Positions 43,182-52,081 of a DNA stretch of 62,880 bases are shown piece by piece. Position numbers and translations under genes: made by a program. Origin of the DNA: Enterocloster bolteae (GTDB lineage Bacteria; Bacillota; Clostridia; Lachnospirales; Lachnospiraceae). The first letter of the stretch is position 1; each line of letters opens with the position of its first letter. The notes under the pieces were generated by a model that worked only from the letters and a program-made list of their open reading frames with translations, ran no database searches and was not told the DNA's origin. The stretch lies in the NCBI GenBank assembly GCA_021772025.1, contig JAETNT010000021.1, positions 1-62,880 on the forward strand. The letters are read 5' to 3'.

Positions 43182-44339
43182 TCAGCGCATAAAATCAAAT
43201 AATGATGTTCCTATCATATAGGAACCAACCTTTAGCGCGGCTTGGTAGGATTGCTGATAGGAATACATTTCAATGATTGAATCATAGGGATCCGCCCCCA
43301 GCTTGTTTTTGTATTGCTCTGTCAGGCTTACCTTGTCTGTTGTCAGTTTATCCTCCACATTTTCCAAAATGGCATATTTGTTGCCCAAATCACTATATAC
43401 CGTGCTGAGCCGGTGCTCGGACACAGTCATTGTATCCATGATTGCCCCAAGGGATTCTGAAAATTCGGTTTTGCTCCCGCCGTCCATGTAGCCGTTTACT
43501 GTCTGCACGGCCCGCCCCACTAATCCAATGGGGCTGTTGTTTAAAAGATCCTTTATTTGATTCCGCAGGCCGGTCGGGTTCGATTGGTCCATTGCCCTTA
43601 CAGCATCGGAGGACAGGCCGGTGATAGCGTTCAGGCCGCCTGTATAGGTATCCATCAGGGTTTCGCGGTCAGAGATTGTTCCATAGCCTATATCCATCCT
43701 TCCCTGTTCTTTCATGGAGCGGACAATAGCATCAAGCGTCTGGCCTTCATCCAGGGCAGCGGACCCTTTGCTGCCGCTGAATTCATACTTATAACTTCCG
43801 TCCGCCTGTTTTGTCAGGGTCATCACCATTTTAGTCGTTTCCGTATCACCGGAAAATCTGTGGGTATAAGTCAGGGTCTTTCCATCCGCGCTGAGGGAAA
43901 AGGGAGCAGTGGACACATCATTCCCTCCATAAATATAAAAATCCTGATATTGGGCATTTAAATCATTGGCCATGGTCTGCTGAAAGGCCAGAAGCTCATC
44001 CCTGGTAGTCTGCACCAAGCCGGGGTCGGCATTGTTTGCATCATTAAGGATATATTCTACGCGGCCCTTTGCTTTTGATAACCGTGACTGAATATCCCGG
44101 ATGCCCAGCTCCTGCTGGTACAGGCGGTTTTTTACATCGGGTATCAGGTTCAATTTACTCAGTGTATCCAGATACTGGTTGTCGATTTTTTTTCCCTCAT
44201 AGTAAGCAAGGGGGTTATCAGCTGCCTTTTCATAAGCCTTTCCACTTGATATCTTATTCATACTTTTATTAAGACGGCTGTGGACATCGTTAACAGAACC
44301 ACTGAAATTACGGTAAGCCGCAGTAGTTGTAACACGCAT
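43182..44339 (-). CDS. flgL: FlgL, hook-filament junction protein
   Basis: 385 residues. The start MRVTTTAAYRNFSGSVNDVH then LNKSMNKISSGKAYEKAADN is the flagellin-like D0/D1 of FlgL, with the C-terminal helix LGADPYDSIIEMYSYQQSYQ. It is longer than many FlgLs (about 300) because of a central insertion. It forms the second junction layer between hook and filament. GGAGG lies about 11 bases before the ATG. Confidence 0.92.
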   Translation of the reverse strand: MRVTTTAAYRNFSGSVNDVHSRLNKSMNKISSGKAYEKAADNPLAYYEGKKIDNQYLDTLSKLNLIPDVKNRLYQQELGIRDIQSRLSKAKGRVEYILNDANNADPGLVQTTRDELLAFQQTMANDLNAQYQDFYIYGGNDVSTAPFSLSADGKTLTYTHRFSGDTETTKMVMTLTKQADGSYKYEFSGSKGSAALDEGQTLDAIVRSMKEQGRMDIGYGTISDRETLMDTYTGGLNAITGLSSDAVRAMDQSNPTGLRNQIKDLLNNSPIGLVGRAVQTVNGYMDGGSKTEFSESLGAIMDTMTVSEHRLSTVYSDLGNKYAILENVEDKLTTDKVSLTEQYKNKLGADPYDSIIEMYSYQQSYQAALKVGSYMIGTSLFDFMR

Positions 44340-44364
44340 AATAAACAGTACCTCCTTCTCTATA

Positions 44365-46065
44365 TTATCTGCCTACCAGGCCGGTATTATTAATCAATGT
44401 ATTAAGGGCCTCATCTAAGACTGTCATCAGCCGTGATGCCGCATTATATGCAGAAATGTAGGACATCATATTGGCTCCTTCCTCATCCATGCTGACGCCG
44501 GAAATAGAATCCCTGGAATTCTGAATGCCGTTTAACACGGTAACGTCTGTTTTCAGGGTATTGGAGTTATAACTGGAATCATTGGCCAAGACTGTGGAAA
44601 TATTATTCATATAATCAACAAATGATTTGTTATCCAAATCCGCATATGTATCCGTCATGGAATTGAGCATATCCAAAATGGTGTCTGTGGGATTATTCCT
44701 CATTTCGTTAATATGGGCTTTGCCGCTGATCCAATCCTCACTTATACCGATATTAAGAGCCGTAATATCTGCCGTGGAGTTGTTCTGCTTATTGGCAAGA
44801 AGAACTCCGCCGCCTTTGCCGCCTGGTATAAAATCGTTTTTATCATTAATTCCATTTATGGTATCGGCAAAGGTTTTAGCCAGGGTATCCAGCCTGTTCA
44901 TATAATATTGATAACCTCTTACATCATCAATAACAGCGGTTTGGTTAATCGGATTACCGGTACCGGTTTTTCCAAGCATATCAAGACTGGCCTGAATGGA
45001 GCCTCCGGACAGCTGGACCCCGGATGCGGAAGCGGATGCAGACTTCGTCCCGCTTGAAACGGCTGCCGTAAATTTCACAGATGCATTTGCGGGATCATCC
45101 TGACTCCCCCCGTCAATGGAAAGAGAACCGTAATTTTCGCCTTTTATGCCCTCTGTTCCGTTGACAAGTGTGAGGCGCTGCTGGCTGCCGTCAGCAGCTG
45201 TATAAAGGAGCTCCACCTTCAGGTCGTCCGGCCAGTCCTTTCTTCCTATAATATTGCCGTAGTGGTCGTATTCATATAACTCCTCCGGAGCGTTTTCCAT
45301 GGTAACGCCGTCCGCGCCCAGTTTAACGCCGTCATGGTCACTGTCTTTAAAATAAGAAACCTCAATGGGGATATAGCTGGAAAGCGTATCCAGAAGATTG
45401 TTCCTCTCATCCTGCAGCTCCAGGCTTTGCTGTCCGAGAATCTGGTTTTGTTTAATCTGCCGGTTTAAATCCCCAATCTGCTGCAGAATCTGGTTGACCG
45501 TGTCTACAGCGCCATTCTCGCTGGTGCCTTTACCGTCCAGCTTTGAAAATTCCGATTTTTCAGCAGACTCAATCTGCCGCGCAGCGTCATTTAAAAGATT
45601 GGTGAGTTCGTTCATGCGGGAACGAAGGTTGCTTTCAAATACTGTGTCATGAAATTTGTCTAAATCCTGCATGTCAGTGAGGACGGCCTGAATATCGTCA
45701 ATGGCCGTGCGGATCCCATCTATATTACTTTCATCAAAGGGCCTTGAAAGAACGTCCAGGGAGGTCTGCATGGATTCAGCGTAGCCGGCCTTTTTCATCT
45801 GGGTCCGGTACTGGGCGTCCAGATATGGGTCGCGTATTTGGGAAACCTTGTCCATGTGGACGCCGAAACCCACGGCTATCTCAGAACCGTTCATATAATG
45901 GGCAATGGGCTTTGTATAATTCAGGCTGGAGGTTTCCAGCTGCTGGCGGGTATATCCCGCCGTATTCATATTTGACAGATTCTGTCCGACTATATCCAGC
46001 CGCTTCTGATTCGCCTGCAGGGCGGAAAGAGCAGTGGAAAAACCGGCAAATGTAGCTCGTACCAT
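44365..46065 (-). CDS. flgK: FlgK, hook-associated protein 1
   Basis: 566 residues. The N-terminus contains STALSALQANQKRLDIVGQN then LSNMNTAGYTRQQLE, and the C-terminus DEEGANMMSYISAYNAASRL then MTVLDEALNTLINNTG; both are FlgK-type. It forms the first hook-filament junction layer. It lies 3 bases after flgN, with AAGGAAAG before the ATG, and 25 bases before flgL. Confidence 0.95.
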   Translation of the reverse strand: MVRATFAGFSTALSALQANQKRLDIVGQNLSNMNTAGYTRQQLETSSLNYTKPIAHYMNGSEIAVGFGVHMDKVSQIRDPYLDAQYRTQMKKAGYAESMQTSLDVLSRPFDESNIDGIRTAIDDIQAVLTDMQDLDKFHDTVFESNLRSRMNELTNLLNDAARQIESAEKSEFSKLDGKGTSENGAVDTVNQILQQIGDLNRQIKQNQILGQQSLELQDERNNLLDTLSSYIPIEVSYFKDSDHDGVKLGADGVTMENAPEELYEYDHYGNIIGRKDWPDDLKVELLYTAADGSQQRLTLVNGTEGIKGENYGSLSIDGGSQDDPANASVKFTAAVSSGTKSASASASGVQLSGGSIQASLDMLGKTGTGNPINQTAVIDDVRGYQYYMNRLDTLAKTFADTINGINDKNDFIPGGKGGGVLLANKQNNSTADITALNIGISEDWISGKAHINEMRNNPTDTILDMLNSMTDTYADLDNKSFVDYMNNISTVLANDSSYNSNTLKTDVTVLNGIQNSRDSISGVSMDEEGANMMSYISAYNAASRLMTVLDEALNTLINNTGLVGR

Positions 46066-46068
46066 ATA

Positions 46069-46494
46069 TCATGCTTTCCTTTCAAATAGTTGGTTTGCCT
46101 GTCCATGTTTCAAAAGGGCCTGCTGAAACTCAGCCAGACGGAGGGTAATCATCCGATCTGCGCTGTCCTTGGCATCCAGCAGAAGCTTAAGTTCCCTGTC
46201 CAGGTCTGTAAACAGGGGAAGCAGGCGCTCTTTCTGTGCTTTGGGTAATCCGGAAAGTATCCCGCGGAACGTAAGGTCTTTCCAGCCCATGGCTTCCATA
46301 CAGCGAAGCCTGCTCTGCTCCAGGCCCCGCAGTTTGAGAAGAAATACCTGTTCCTGTTTTAAAAATCCATCCATTTTATCGTGCCGCCCTTCCGAAGCGG
46401 AAATTGCTTTCTGCTCTTCAATCTGCCGGAGTTCCTTCACGGTATCCGTAATCAGAGTGATGGAACAGGCGAATTCATTCAGCGTGTTATCCAT
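46069..46494 (-). CDS. flgN: FlgN-like export chaperone
   Basis: About 141 residues from ATG 46494 (GGAGGG upstream; an in-frame TTG at 46524 has no ribosome binding site). All helical and charged, ITDTVKELRQIEEQKAISAS and TRLAEFQQ-type C-terminal helix, as in FlgN family chaperones. It is identified by length, helical content and its position between flgM and flgK. It would escort FlgK and FlgL to FlhA. Confidence 0.8.
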   Translation of the reverse strand: MDNTLNEFACSITLITDTVKELRQIEEQKAISASEGRHDKMDGFLKQEQVFLLKLRGLEQSRLRCMEAMGWKDLTFRGILSGLPKAQKERLLPLFTDLDRELKLLLDAKDSADRMITLRLAEFQQALLKHGQANQLFERKA

Positions 46495-46510
46495 ATTCCC
46501 TCCATTTTTG

Positions 46511-46816
46511 TTACCGGTAGCCAAGCATATGTTCGGCTATGCGCCTGGAATCCGGCCTATAAGTCCCGGCCTCGATTTGCTGCTTTAAAGAGAGAATCCG
46601 TTCCCTGCCTGCGCCTGCTTCGAGCTTGACAGCTGTTTCATGGGCCAGGGCGCGGGCAAAGGATGCGTCATCCGGAGAATGAGAGGATTCCTTAAGGGAT
46701 ACCCTGTCAAAATCACATGTCAGGCGCCCCGCAGATGCTCTGGACGGATTTGCAGAAGAAGCGGGAGAAACGTAATCTAATCCTCCGGCTCTGTTTATAT
46801 ATGGTTTAATATTCAT
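46511..46816 (-). CDS. flgM: FlgM, anti-sigma28 factor
   Basis: 101 residues. The conserved C-terminal FlgM pattern is RVSLKES, then IEAGTYRPDSRRIAEHML. FlgM binds FliA and is exported after hook completion, freeing sigma28. The gene is the first of the leftward unit and is behind its own sigma28 promoter (46904-46930), giving feedback. AAGGAGG precedes the ATG. Confidence 0.9.
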   Translation of the reverse strand: MNIKPYINRAGGLDYVSPASSANPSRASAGRLTCDFDRVSLKESSHSPDDASFARALAHETAVKLEAGAGRERILSLKQQIEAGTYRPDSRRIAEHMLGYR

Positions 46817-46903
46817 AAAAACCTCCTTCCCTTTATGGATGAATCCATTATCTCACAGACAAAACCAGATGTTTTGCCAGAATGAAGCTTCCGCATGCTT
46901 ATT

Positions 46904-46930
46904 ATATCGGCTCTTTTTTGCAGATAATAA
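46904..46930 (-). promoter_or_regulatory. Sigma28-type promoter for flgM-csrA
   Basis: On the minus strand TTAT (46930-46927), a 15-base spacer and GCCGATAT (46911-46904). Divergent from the plus-strand site at 46974-47000; about 90 bases upstream of flgM. Confidence 0.85.
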
Positions 46931-46973
46931 GGCCTGAGTGAAAAACTATCTAAATATTTTTTAAATATAGTGC

Positions 46974-47000
46974 TAATGGAAAATGAAAATATGCCGATAT
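46974..47000 (+). promoter_or_regulatory. Sigma28-type promoter for the 47040 unit
   Basis: TAAT (46974-46977), a 15-base spacer and GCCGATAT (46993-47000), about 40 bases before the ATG. It would drive the FliK-like gene and those behind it. Confidence 0.85.
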
Positions 47001-47039
47001 TAAAATAGGAATAGAATGGTCTTTATTCATGGAGGTATT

Positions 47040-48467
47040 ATGGCAAATATTTTGCAGGTAAGCAATATCCCTGTCAGGCCTGACAGAAATATACCGGACG
47101 GACAGAAAACCGGAGGCTATGAGGAAAGCCAGCAGGTTCACAATCCGGTGGATATATCCCGTGTTGTACGGGCGGACGGACAGGAAACAGAGGACGCAGG
47201 GAATACGGCATCAGGGAACAGTTACAGCGTTATAGACTATGAAAGCAATTACGGAGCTTTTATTAAAAAAATCGGAGAAGGGGTTCAGACATCCAGGCTG
47301 TTGGAACAGCTGTTTGCCCGAGAGGGGACCGGTCTTTTATCAGGGGATGCAGCCGGGGTGGGAGAACTTGTGGAACAGATGATGGCCTCAGTCCGGCTGG
47401 AGACGCCGGAAGAGCTTTTATCCTTTTTTAAAGAACAGCAGTCTGTGCAGGCAAAGTTTTCAGGTGCCTTTTTTGACGGGCTGAGGAGTATCCTGGGACA
47501 AGGGGCGTCTGACAGCTTAAGGGAAGCCGTCCTTTCCTTTTTAAAAGTTTATAATGATTTTTCATCAGGGGAGCATTTTCTCCATCAAATGCGGTCCATT
47601 GCGGAGGATATAAACCAGCTGATGTTTCGGGGCTTTAGAGATGAGTTTGAACAGATACTGGATGGCATGGAGTGGGGGGCTGAAAATGGGGATACGGCTG
47701 CTAATACAGCGGTTTTAAATAACAGCCTGATTCCTTTTTTATCTAATTACATATCCAGGACCCATGACTATGGGGCGGTCAGAGATGCAATTATGCTGTT
47801 TGTTTTCCATGCCGTGCGGTATGAGAACGGAAGCAGGGACAGGCTGGCTCAGCTATATGAGCGCATGACCGGAAACCGTGAATATGAGCGTTTTGACAAA
47901 AACGGAGGGGATCAGGATCTGTCCCGGATTTTGGAGACCCTGAAGCAATCAGAAAGAGAAAGGGCTTTTTCCGACGCGTTTGCTGCCCTTCTTTTAAAGG
48001 GGGCAAAGGGACAGGGGGGATTGGAGAATGTCCAGCAGTTTCATAACGCGCTGGACGGAATGCTTTTGAATGAGAGCGTGTATATGCCTGTTTTGCATTT
48101 GCTGCTCCCTTTCAGGTTCAGGGAAAAGGACGTCATGTCGGAATTATGGATTAATCCGGATTCAGAAAAAGAGGGGGATATGGGGGGACGCAGGATTAAA
48201 CTGCTGCTGAAATTTGATGTGCAGGATTTAGGGGGATTTCAGCTGTTTTTGTCCCTTCAGGACAGGAAGGTGGACATGCAGCTGGATGTTCCGGAAATTT
48301 TGGTTAAAAAGCAGGATGTAATCCAGAAAGGCATTGCCGAGATTTTTAAGAAAAACGGTATGGGAGTAAACCGTTTTCTGGTAAAGGGAAAAGACAGGGA
48401 TATAGAAATCCAGGATGCTTTCCCGGAAATAAGAGAGAGGGGGCATGGAGTCAATGTCAGAATTTGA
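47040..48467 (+). CDS. FliK-like protein (YlqG-type), function uncertain
   Basis: About 475 residues from ATG 47040 (GGAGG upstream); an earlier in-frame ATG at 47016 has no ribosome binding site. There is no signal peptide. The N-terminal ~80 residues are polar and low complexity, the centre is helical, and the C-terminal ~90 (GRRIKLLLKFDVQDLGGFQL then FLSLQDRKVDMQLDVPE) is a beta-rich domain like the FliK/Flg_hook C-terminus. In Bacillus a similar gene, ylqG, precedes ylqH, which encodes an FlhB C-domain protein, exactly as here. It is sigma28-driven, so it is made late. It overlaps the FlhB-like gene by 23 bases. Confidence 0.65.
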   Translation: MANILQVSNIPVRPDRNIPDGQKTGGYEESQQVHNPVDISRVVRADGQETEDAGNTASGNSYSVIDYESNYGAFIKKIGEGVQTSRLLEQLFAREGTGLLSGDAAGVGELVEQMMASVRLETPEELLSFFKEQQSVQAKFSGAFFDGLRSILGQGASDSLREAVLSFLKVYNDFSSGEHFLHQMRSIAEDINQLMFRGFRDEFEQILDGMEWGAENGDTAANTAVLNNSLIPFLSNYISRTHDYGAVRDAIMLFVFHAVRYENGSRDRLAQLYERMTGNREYERFDKNGGDQDLSRILETLKQSERERAFSDAFAALLLKGAKGQGGLENVQQFHNALDGMLLNESVYMPVLHLLLPFRFREKDVMSELWINPDSEKEGDMGGRRIKLLLKFDVQDLGGFQLFLSLQDRKVDMQLDVPEILVKKQDVIQKGIAEIFKKNGMGVNRFLVKGKDRDIEIQDAFPEIRERGHGVNVRI

Positions 48468-48735
48468 CAACCTGATTAAAAAAAGAGCGGTTGCTTTAAA
48501 ATACGATTCAAAGAATAACCGGGCGCCGATTATTGTAGCTTCCGGAATGGGGTATCTGGCGGAGAGAATTACGGAAGCCGCCGCTGAGGCGGGAGTACCT
48601 GTATACGAGGATGATTCCCTGGCAGTCCTGCTGAGTCAGATGAAACTGGGTTCAGCCATACCGGAGGAACTGTATCAGGCGGTGGTGGAAATATATTTGT
48701 ATTTTTTGGATTATAAACCGGAGGAGGGGCTATGA
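48445..48735 (+). CDS. FlhB cytoplasmic-domain paralog (FlhX/YlqH-type)
   Basis: 96 residues. The stretch IKKRAVALKYDSKNNRAPII then VASGMGYLAERITEAAAEAG and IPEELYQAVVEIYLYFLDYK corresponds to the part of FlhB just after the NPTH cleavage site; the membrane domain and the NPTH itself are absent. Such proteins can substitute for the FlhB C-terminal fragment in some bacteria. Two in-frame starts (48445, 48454) are possible. It overlaps its neighbours by 23 and 4 bases, so it belongs to the same transcript. Confidence 0.85.
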   Translation: MESMSEFDNLIKKRAVALKYDSKNNRAPIIVASGMGYLAERITEAAAEAGVPVYEDDSLAVLLSQMKLGSAIPEELYQAVVEIYLYFLDYKPEEGL

Positions 48736-50102
48736 AAATACGGCGGATAGGAATGGCTCTGGCCATATGTTTTCTGATGCTGGGAATGCCGTCAGAGGCA
48801 GAGGCGGCAGCCAGGCCCATCCATACTGTCAGCGTGAAAGTGAATTCCAAACTGGAACCGGGAGGGCGTCTGCCTTCAATCGGGATTGGGACCCGGAGCC
48901 TGAAGGACGGGGAAATAAGCGTTTCGGGCAGCAACAGTAAATATCATGTGACGGAAGCTGAGTGGGTGGACAAGGGGGATAAGGTAATCAAAGCCGCGGA
49001 TGAACCGCGGATGAAGGTGACTCTTGAACCTGCTGATGTGGGTGAGGACTACTTTCTGGCAAGCTATAAGAAATCAGACGTAAAAGTCAGCGGAGGAACA
49101 TTTGTATCGGCAAGGCGCGATGGAGACGCCCTGGTTGTAACCATTCGGGTAAACGGCGTAAAGGGAGAGTATGACCCGCCCCCTGATGCATTCTGGCATG
49201 AAGATAACCTGGGGGAAGCCAGGTGGGAGAAGCCGGAAAATACCTCGGGATATTATGAGGCGCAGCTTCTGAGGGATGGCAGGACAGTTTATAAACTGGC
49301 AAAAGTATCGGGCCTGCGCTATAACTTTTACCCCTACATGACGGAAAAGGGCATGTACAGTTTTAAAATCAGGACCGTACCGGAGACAGAGGCGCAGGTA
49401 AAGTACGGGAAGAAAAGTGAATGGATTGAATCAGGCGAGCTGGAGATTACGGACCGTTATGTTTCCGATGGAAAAGGACAGCAAAACAAAGAAAGCACAG
49501 TGGCAAAAGGAACAATGGACACCGTTGGCTGGACAGAAGAGAACGGCGTCTGGAGGTACCGTTATCCCAGCGGAGAATTGTGCCGTGGAAGATGGGCTGA
49601 AATAAACGGGTATTGGTACTATTTTAATGTGGACGGCATTATGCTTACGGGCTGGCAGCAGATTGGAGGCAGGTATTATTACTTATATCCCAATGGACAG
49701 ATGGCGGTGGGCTGGGCCAGGCTGGACGGACTTTGGTATTTCTTCTGCACGGAACAGGAAGGAGAGAACCCGTTGGGCAGTATGGCGGCGGGAGGCTGGA
49801 GAGTCATAGGGCCGTATTATTATTATTTCAATGATGACGGCTCCCTTTACACCGGCTGGCTGTTTAAGGACGGACATTGGTATTATCTGAATACAGTGGA
49901 TAACAGCCTTCTGGGAGCTATGTTTACCGGATGGATTAAGAGGGATGGAAAAACATACTTTGCGGATACAAACGGAGAAATGGCTGAAGGATGGTGCTGT
50001 ATTGACGGAGCCTGGCATTATTTTTATCCGGGCTCCGGGGAAATGGCGCATAATGCAGAGATAAACGGATTCCGTGTAGACGAGGACGGTATCTGGAGAT
50101 AA
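48732..50102 (+). CDS. Secreted choline/cell-wall-binding repeat protein
   Basis: 456 residues. A signal peptide lies at about 1-26. Residues ~30-250 are beta-rich with no named domain (TVSVKVNSKLEPGGRLPSIG; SGGTFVSARRDGDA). From about 265 there are seven to eight CW_binding repeats of the pattern GW...GYWYYFN.DG.M.TGW, e.g. EINGYWYYFNVDGIMLTGWQ. These bind choline or wall polymers in other Firmicutes. GGAGG precedes the ATG, which overlaps the FlhX stop by 4 bases. A paralog follows. The location in a sigma28-driven unit suggests surface display with late flagellar genes. Confidence 0.8.
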   Translation: MKIRRIGMALAICFLMLGMPSEAEAAARPIHTVSVKVNSKLEPGGRLPSIGIGTRSLKDGEISVSGSNSKYHVTEAEWVDKGDKVIKAADEPRMKVTLEPADVGEDYFLASYKKSDVKVSGGTFVSARRDGDALVVTIRVNGVKGEYDPPPDAFWHEDNLGEARWEKPENTSGYYEAQLLRDGRTVYKLAKVSGLRYNFYPYMTEKGMYSFKIRTVPETEAQVKYGKKSEWIESGELEITDRYVSDGKGQQNKESTVAKGTMDTVGWTEENGVWRYRYPSGELCRGRWAEINGYWYYFNVDGIMLTGWQQIGGRYYYLYPNGQMAVGWARLDGLWYFFCTEQEGENPLGSMAAGGWRVIGPYYYYFNDDGSLYTGWLFKDGHWYYLNTVDNSLLGAMFTGWIKRDGKTYFADTNGEMAEGWCCIDGAWHYFYPGSGEMAHNAEINGFRVDEDGIWR

Positions 50103-50112
50103 GGAGGCAGGG

Positions 50113-51264
50113 ATGAAAAGAAGATATGGTCTGATGCTGGCATTTGCAGCGGCATGTATGGTTACGGCAAAGCCGTGTATTTACGCGGAGGGAGCCCAGT
50201 CCAGCGTGATTGAGAAGGTTTCGGTAAATCTGAAAACTGACTACGGGGAAGCGGGAGTAATTCCGGAGCCGGTAATCACTGTAAGCACAAAGGGCTGCAC
50301 CCTGGAGGATATTCAGTACAGGACAGACTATGAAAAATGGAAACCGGGAAAAAAGGTGAGGATAGAAATCACGGTAAATGCAGATGACGGGAAATATTTT
50401 CCTGCTTCCCTTAACCGCTCTGAATGTAAGGTAACGGGAGCCGATTTTGTGTCGGCCCGCGCCCTGGAGGACGCGAGACTGCAGATAAAGGTGGATTACA
50501 GACCTGTTTCCGTATTGGGAGAGACAGAACGGGCGGGCTGGAGCAGCAGTTCCAAAAAGAAGGCGGTATGGAAATCAGTGGAGTATGCCCCAGGGTACAC
50601 GGTAACGCTCTATGGGGATAATAAGGTAGTAAAACGGATGACAGTGGAATCCAACAGCGCTAATCTTGCGGAATTTATGGAAGATATGGATAAGACATAT
50701 TATTATGAGGTCAAGGCTGTTCCGATTACTGCGGATGAAAAGAAGTATCTGAAGGAAGGGCAGTATGTATCCTCCACATCCCAGGAGTTTGACTGGGATG
50801 ATTATGGGGAGGAAGAAAAAAGGACACAGAGACCGGACGATGGAGGGGAATTTAAGGGGGATTCCTACATAATGCCTGATGGAAGCAGGGCGTCCAATAC
50901 CTGGAAAAAGGTTTCAGGCAAGTGGTATTTCTTTGACAGCAGCGGAATCCGGGTCAAGGGCTGGGTGCAGACAGGAGGCAGATGGTATTACATGGACCAG
51001 AACGGCGCCATGTGCACGGGCTGGGTTTCACCTGACAGCCATACCTGGTATTATCTGAATGAAAATGGAGAAATGCAGACGGGCTGGGTGCAGCCCTCCC
51101 CCGGTTCCTGGTACTATTTGAGGGAAGACGGCCTGATGAAGACAGGATGGCTGTTAGACGGGGAACGTTGGTATTATCTAAGAGAAGATGGAACCATGGC
51201 TGTGGATACAACTGTGGATGGATGGCAGATAGGGGCGGACGGCGCAGCATACTTGAATCCCTAA
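50113..51264 (+). CDS. Secreted choline/cell-wall-binding repeat protein (paralog)
   Basis: 383 residues. A signal peptide at about 1-25 ends around CIYAEGAQ. A beta-rich N-terminal region (VSVNLKTDYGEAGVIPEPVI; TGADFVSARALEDARLQIKV) parallels the preceding protein. About five CW_binding repeats run from ~255 to the end (SGKWYFFDSSGIRVKGWVQT, TWYYLNENGEMQTGWVQ). AGGAGG lies 5-6 bases before ATG 50113. The N-terminal domains of the two proteins share the VSARxxxDAxLxIxV block, so they are related by duplication. Confidence 0.8.
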   Translation: MKRRYGLMLAFAAACMVTAKPCIYAEGAQSSVIEKVSVNLKTDYGEAGVIPEPVITVSTKGCTLEDIQYRTDYEKWKPGKKVRIEITVNADDGKYFPASLNRSECKVTGADFVSARALEDARLQIKVDYRPVSVLGETERAGWSSSSKKKAVWKSVEYAPGYTVTLYGDNKVVKRMTVESNSANLAEFMEDMDKTYYYEVKAVPITADEKKYLKEGQYVSSTSQEFDWDDYGEEEKRTQRPDDGGEFKGDSYIMPDGSRASNTWKKVSGKWYFFDSSGIRVKGWVQTGGRWYYMDQNGAMCTGWVSPDSHTWYYLNENGEMQTGWVQPSPGSWYYLREDGLMKTGWLLDGERWYYLREDGTMAVDTTVDGWQIGADGAAYLNP

Positions 51265-51311
51265 GGACCACCGGAAAGCGTAAATACCATAGAGAGGAGG
51301 ACTGATTTACC

Positions 51312-52076
51312 ATGGGATTAATTTCAACCGTGGCGGAAGCGGAGTCATTGCGTTTAAGGGCAGGCGAAAGCGGGAAGCGGGAAAAGAACAGCTGTGAATT
51401 TGGAAATATATTAAAGAACAGCGCAAAAAACATGGCAATGGACGCTATATTTGAACAGGCTGGAAAAACATTTGGACTGTCGCCGGACCTTCTGCGGGCA
51501 GTGGCCAAAACAGAGTCTGATTTTAACCCCAATGCAGTGTCGAAAGCGGGGGCAATGGGCGTGATGCAGCTGATGCCGGGCACGGCCAAAAGCCTGGGAG
51601 TTGCGGACCCATATGACCCATGGCAGAATATTATGGGAGGAGCAAAATATTTGAAAGAAAACCTGGATCGCTTTAAGGATGTGAAGCTGGCTCTGGCCGC
51701 TTACAATGCAGGTCCGGGAAGCGTTCAGAAATATGGGGGCATACCTCCTTATGAGGAGACACAGAATTATGTAAAAAAGGTAATGGGATATATGGGGGAA
51801 ACCCTGACAGCTGACCGGGATGTCAGAAGTCCGTATAAGGGCATAGATGGGAACGGCATGGCGGGGAACAGCTGTTTCCTGGCAGGCTTTGACGTGTACA
51901 GAGGCTGGGGCGGAAACAGCCTGACAAACACACCAGGGGTATTTGAAAATCTGTCTTTCCGGCAGCAGGGGGACGAGATTGTTATGGATAAAGAGAGCTT
52001 TAACAGCCTGATTCAGATTCTTCGCATACAGATGATGATGAATGCAGGAAGGGAAATTGGAGTCATGGAGATTTGA
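51312..52076 (+). CDS. Lytic transglycosylase (SLT domain)
   Basis: 254 residues. The SLT catalytic Glu68 is in [20 protein letters not shown], followed by [14 protein letters not shown] and [12 protein letters not shown]. There is no classical signal peptide; the ~40-residue polar N-terminus might instead be a flagellar export signal, as for FlgJ-type enzymes. It probably opens peptidoglycan for rod or filament, since no separate flgJ is seen. The C-terminal ~70 residues after the SLT domain are unassigned. AGGAGG precedes the ATG. Confidence 0.88.
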   Translation: MGLISTVAEAESLRLRAGESGKREKNSCEFGNILKNSAKNMAMDAIFEQAGKTFGLSPDLLRAVAKTESDFNPNAVSKAGAMGVMQLMPGTAKSLGVADPYDPWQNIMGGAKYLKENLDRFKDVKLALAAYNAGPGSVQKYGGIPPYEETQNYVKKVMGYMGETLTADRDVRSPYKGIDGNGMAGNSCFLAGFDVYRGWGGNSLTNTPGVFENLSFRQQGDEIVMDKESFNSLIQILRIQMMMNAGREIGVMEI

Positions 52077-52081
52077 ATTAA

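Noticed and set aside
48445..48735. FlhB C-domain gene as a degraded flhB pseudogene
   Set aside because: The frame is intact, has tight overlaps with its neighbours and matches the known stand-alone FlhX/YlqH type.
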